A stretch of 7,508 bases of DNA from WHSM01 sp050701635 (GTDB taxonomy: Bacteria; Actinomycetota; Actinomycetes; Mycobacteriales; Micromonosporaceae): contig JBOGDF010000276.1 in NCBI GenBank assembly GCA_050701635.1, forward strand, positions 1-7,508, given 5' to 3'. Of the stretch, positions 5,336 through 7,508 are shown in pieces. The notes beneath the pieces were generated by a model, which was given only the letters and a program-made list of their open reading frames with translations, was not told the DNA's origin and searched no databases. Numbering within the stretch: position 1 is the stretch's first letter; each line of letters begins with the position of its first letter. Made by a program: the position numbers and the translations under genes.

Positions 5336-6301
5336 CTACTCCGTGGCGTTCTCGCCGCCGGGGTCAGGCTTGCCTTCGCGGTCGTCGCGGTCGGCCCACT
5401 CCAGCAGCGGGGCGATGTCGTACGGGTGCGCGTCGATGCCGGCGTGCAGGTCGCCGAGCGCGGCGTACCGGTCGGGCATGGTGGCGATGGTGAATTCGGC
5501 GGGCCACGCGGCGTCGATCTCGTCCCAGAGCAGCGGCGCGGAGACCTTCCCGTCGGGGGAGCCGCGTACCGAGTAGGCGGCCGCGATGGTGTGGTCCCGG
5601 GCGTTCTGGTTGTAGTCGACAAAGACCTGGTACGGGTCCCGGTCCTTCTTCCACCACACCGTGGTCGCGTCCGCGGACCGCCGCTCCACCTCCCGGGCGA
5701 ACGCCAGCGCGGCGCGGCGTACCTGCTGGAAGCCGTGCTCGGGCGGGATCCGTACGTAGATGTGGATGCCCTTGCTGCCGGTGGTCTTCGGGTAGCCGAC
5801 CGCGCCCAGCTCGTCCAGCACCTCGTGCGCCACGTGGGCGACCCTGCGTACCGTGGCGAAGTCGCACTCCGGGCCGGGGTCGAGGTCGATCCGCCACTCG
5901 TCGGGCTTCTCGGTGTCGGCGCGCCGGCTGTTCCACGGGTGGAACTCCACAGTGGACATCTGCACTGCCCAGATCACCTGCGCCAGGTCGGTGACGCACA
6001 GCTCGTTGGCGGTACGGCCCCAGCGCGGGAAGTACAGCTGCACGGTCTCCACCCACGGCGGCGCGCCGGCGGGGAGCCGCTTCTGGTAGACCTTCTGGCC
6101 GGCGACGCCCTTCGGGTAGCGGTGCAGCATGCAGGGGCGTTCCCACAGCGCGTTGACGATCCCGTCCCCGACGGCGAGGTAGTAGTCGACCAGGTCGCGC
6201 TTGGTCTCGCCCCGCTCGGGGAAGTAGACCCGATCCGGGTTCGAGACCCGTACCACATGATGACCGACCTCGACCTCGATGGACGGTGACGTGCTCGTCA
6301 T
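5336..6301 (-). CDS. Stand-alone LigD-type polymerase (NHEJ primase-polymerase domain)
   Basis: A 321-residue protein of the archaeo-eukaryotic primase superfamily, matching the polymerase domain of bacterial LigD. That domain fills gaps and adds nucleotides, often ribonucleotides, at double-strand breaks during Ku-dependent end joining. Catalytic features are all present: the metal-binding pair D139/D141 in RIDLDPGP, H180 in TGSKGIHIYVR, and D229 in VFVDYNQN. Family landmarks are NPDRVYFPE (21-29), RPCMLHRYPKG (55-65), FPRWGRT (91-97), VQMSTVEFHPW (113-123) and the C-terminal APLLWDEID. No ligase or 3'-phosphoesterase domain is attached and the length fits the polymerase domain alone, as in mycobacterial PolD1/PolD2. 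The start is supported by TGAGG (6309-6313) 7 bases upstream. No ku or ligase gene lies in the window. It diverges from the NfeD gene and precedes the cupin gene. The domain call is very secure; the repair role is inferred from the family. Confidence 0.94.
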   Translation of the reverse strand: MTSTSPSIEVEVGHHVVRVSNPDRVYFPERGETKRDLVDYYLAVGDGIVNALWERPCMLHRYPKGVAGQKVYQKRLPAGAPPWVETVQLYFPRWGRTANELCVTDLAQVIWAVQMSTVEFHPWNSRRADTEKPDEWRIDLDPGPECDFATVRRVAHVAHEVLDELGAVGYPKTTGSKGIHIYVRIPPEHGFQQVRRAALAFAREVERRSADATTVWWKKDRDPYQVFVDYNQNARDHTIAAAYSVRGSPDGKVSAPLLWDEIDAAWPAEFTIATMPDRYAALGDLHAGIDAHPYDIAPLLEWADRDDREGKPDPGGENATE

Positions 6302-6415
6302 GCCTCTACCTCACCACATCGCGACGGGCGGCAGAGGTGTCGACCAGTGGTCTGGCGCGCGATGATGGACAGAGCACCCCGGATACCGGGGCGCGGACCC
6401 GAAGACGGGTGAGCT
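6302..6415. promoter_or_regulatory. Divergent intergenic region between the LigD-type polymerase and NfeD genes
   Basis: The 114 bases separate two genes that start away from each other, so promoters for both should lie here. No convincing -35/-10 pair was found by eye on either strand. The polymerase SD (TGAGG, 6309-6313) lies at the left end, and only a weak GGTGAG (6408-6413) precedes the NfeD ATG. Confidence 0.5.
6377..6391. repeat. Short perfect inverted repeat upstream of the NfeD gene
   Basis: CCCCGG (6377-6382), ATA and CCGGGG (6386-6391) form a perfect 6-bp stem with a 3-base loop. It ends 24 bases before the NfeD ATG. It could be a leader hairpin or an operator half-site pair, or simply GC-rich chance sequence. 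Confidence 0.4.
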
Positions 6416-7508
6416 ATGCGGTGCTGTCACGGCCGACTACTCGTAGCGCTGTTCAGCCTGGTCTGGCTGGGCTGGTTGGCGGCGCTGCCGGCTGCCGGCT
6501 TCGCGGCGACGGTCGGCGCCTCGCCGACTGCGCAAGGGCCTACGGTGCTGGTCGCGAAGCTGGACGGGGTGGTCACTCCGGTAACGGCGAAGCACCTGGT
6601 CGACGGGGTGGCGGCGGCCGAGCGGGGTGGCCACCACGCGTACCTGGTGGAGATCGACACGCCGGGCGGGCTGGACACCTCAATGCGCGAGATCATCAAG
6701 GCGTTCCTGGGCTCCGGGGTGCCGGTCATCGTCTACGTGTCTCCGTCCGGCGGTCGAGCGGCGTCGGCCGGTGCGCTGATCACGCTCTCGTCCCACGTCG
6801 CCGCGATGGCGCCCGGCACCACGATCGGGGCCGCCACCCCGGTGACGGCGGACGGCGAGAAGGCCAGCGACAAGGTGATCAACGACGCGGCGGCGTACGC
6901 GGAGTCGGTGGCTGCGGAGCGGGGCCGCAACACCACGATCGCGGCGGAGATGGTGCGGTCCGGTACGGCGATCACCGCCGAGCGGGCGCACGAGGAAGAC
7001 GTCGTCGACCTGATCGCGTCCCACCGCACCGCCCTGCTGCGTGCGCTCGACGGCCGTACGGTGGACACCGCCGCGGGGAGCGTGACGTTGCGTACCGCCG
7101 GCGCCCGGGTGGTGAACCACGACCTCGGGTTCTTCCAGCGGCTGCTGCAGGTGATCGCCGACCCCAACATCGCGTTCCTGCTGATGTCGGTCGGCACCCT
7201 CGCGGTGATCTACGAGGCGGCCACGCCGGGCGTCGGGTTCGCCGGCATCGCGGGCGCGATCATGCTGATCCTCGGGTTCTTCGCGCTCAGCGTGCTGCCC
7301 GTCAACGTCGCCGGGCTGCTGCTGTTGGCGCTCGCGGCGGGACTGTTGATCGCGGAGGTGTTCGCGCCCAGCGGGGCGTTCGCCGCCGGGGGCGCGATCG
7401 CGCTGCTGCTCGCCGGGATCTTCCTGTTCGAGGGGCCGCTGGCGGTCAGCCTGGTGGTGCTGCTGCCGACGGCGGTGGTGGTCGGCGGCGGGACGGTGAT
7501 CGCCGGAC
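6416..7508 (+). CDS. NfeD-family membrane-bound ClpP-class serine protease (3' end outside window)
   Basis: An open frame from ATG 6416 to the window edge, 364 residues so far, with no stop. Residues 1-35 form a signal peptide or N-terminal anchor (RCCHGR, then a hydrophobic stretch). A ClpP-class protease domain follows (about 43-205). IDTPGG (80-85) and SGGRAASAGA (111-120) carry the likely nucleophile S117. The partner lysine is probably K153 in ASDKVIND, by comparison with the Ser-Lys dyad known in the archaeal homologue PH1510. Four or more hydrophobic segments follow (about 252-268, 272-296, 298-315 and 322-364), as in long NfeD proteins. The C-terminal soluble OB-fold domain expected for the family would lie past the edge. 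Long NfeD proteases act at the membrane and are often encoded beside a stomatin/SPFH partner, so such a gene may follow outside the window (inference). The start is chosen because it gives a complete signal sequence; its ribosome binding site is weak. Confidence 0.9.
   Translation, partial: MRCCHGRLLVALFSLVWLGWLAALPAAGFAATVGASPTAQGPTVLVAKLDGVVTPVTAKHLVDGVAAAERGGHHAYLVEIDTPGGLDTSMREIIKAFLGSGVPVIVYVSPSGGRAASAGALITLSSHVAAMAPGTTIGAATPVTADGEKASDKVINDAAAYAESVAAERGRNTTIAAEMVRSGTAITAERAHEEDVVDLIASHRTALLRALDGRTVDTAAGSVTLRTAGARVVNHDLGFFQRLLQVIADPNIAFLLMSVGTLAVIYEAATPGVGFAGIAGAIMLILGFFALSVLPVNVAGLLLLALAAGLLIAEVFAPSGAFAAGGAIALLLAGIFLFEGPLAVSLVVLLPTAVVVGGGTVIAG

Noticed and set aside
5254..5622. Upstream extension of the cupin reading frame into the polymerase gene
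   Set aside because: The added part is Thr/Pro/Arg-rich shadow sequence, and a good SD sits just before the internal ATG at 5253.
5426..6289. Plus-strand open frame opposite the LigD-type polymerase
   Set aside because: No recognisable motif and the composition of an antisense shadow; the minus strand carries all catalytic residues of the polymerase.

Overview
The window looks like chromosomal DNA from a high-GC actinobacterium. GC is high at third codon positions, codons ending in GC dominate, and CGTAC/GTAC words are very frequent. That habit fits Micromonosporaceae (Micromonospora, Actinoplanes and relatives), but this is an inference from composition and protein style, not a species call. 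No rRNA, tRNA, CRISPR array, insertion sequence or phage gene was seen.

Layout. (1) 22-2907, minus: a large secreted multidomain nuclease of the ExeM/NucH type. It has a signal peptide, lamin-tail-like domain, proline linker, OB-like domain, endonuclease/exonuclease/phosphatase domain, Fn3 domain and a C-terminal domain. (2) 3052-4382, minus: a translationally coupled pair (ATGA overlap). The upstream gene is an actinobacterial protein without a recognised domain, whose N-terminus may be missing. The downstream gene is an HD-domain phosphohydrolase of the HDDC2/YfbR 5'-deoxynucleotidase type. (3) 4383-4890: a regulatory stretch of about 500 bases. It holds in-frame coding-like sequence cut by a stop, a long inverted repeat, a probable 60-residue Cys-containing gene on the plus strand, and a convergent terminator hairpin. 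(4) 4891-6301, minus: a stand-alone LigD-type NHEJ polymerase followed after 82 bases by a small cupin whose metal-binding set appears to be four histidines. (5) 6416-7508, plus, running off the window: an NfeD-family membrane serine protease transcribed divergently from the polymerase gene.

How the parts relate. The polymerase and cupin may share a transcript, but no terminator or second promoter was clear between them, so this is a suggestion only. The HD enzyme and its partner are very probably co-translated. The secreted nuclease and the NfeD protease look like independent housekeeping or accessory functions of the cell envelope and exterior. No obviously complete new defence or mobile system is visible. 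The least explained part is 3624-4840: a possible damaged regulator coupled to a nucleotide hydrolase, next to a divergent small Cys protein with a structured leader, in DNA that is locally less GC-rich than its flanks.
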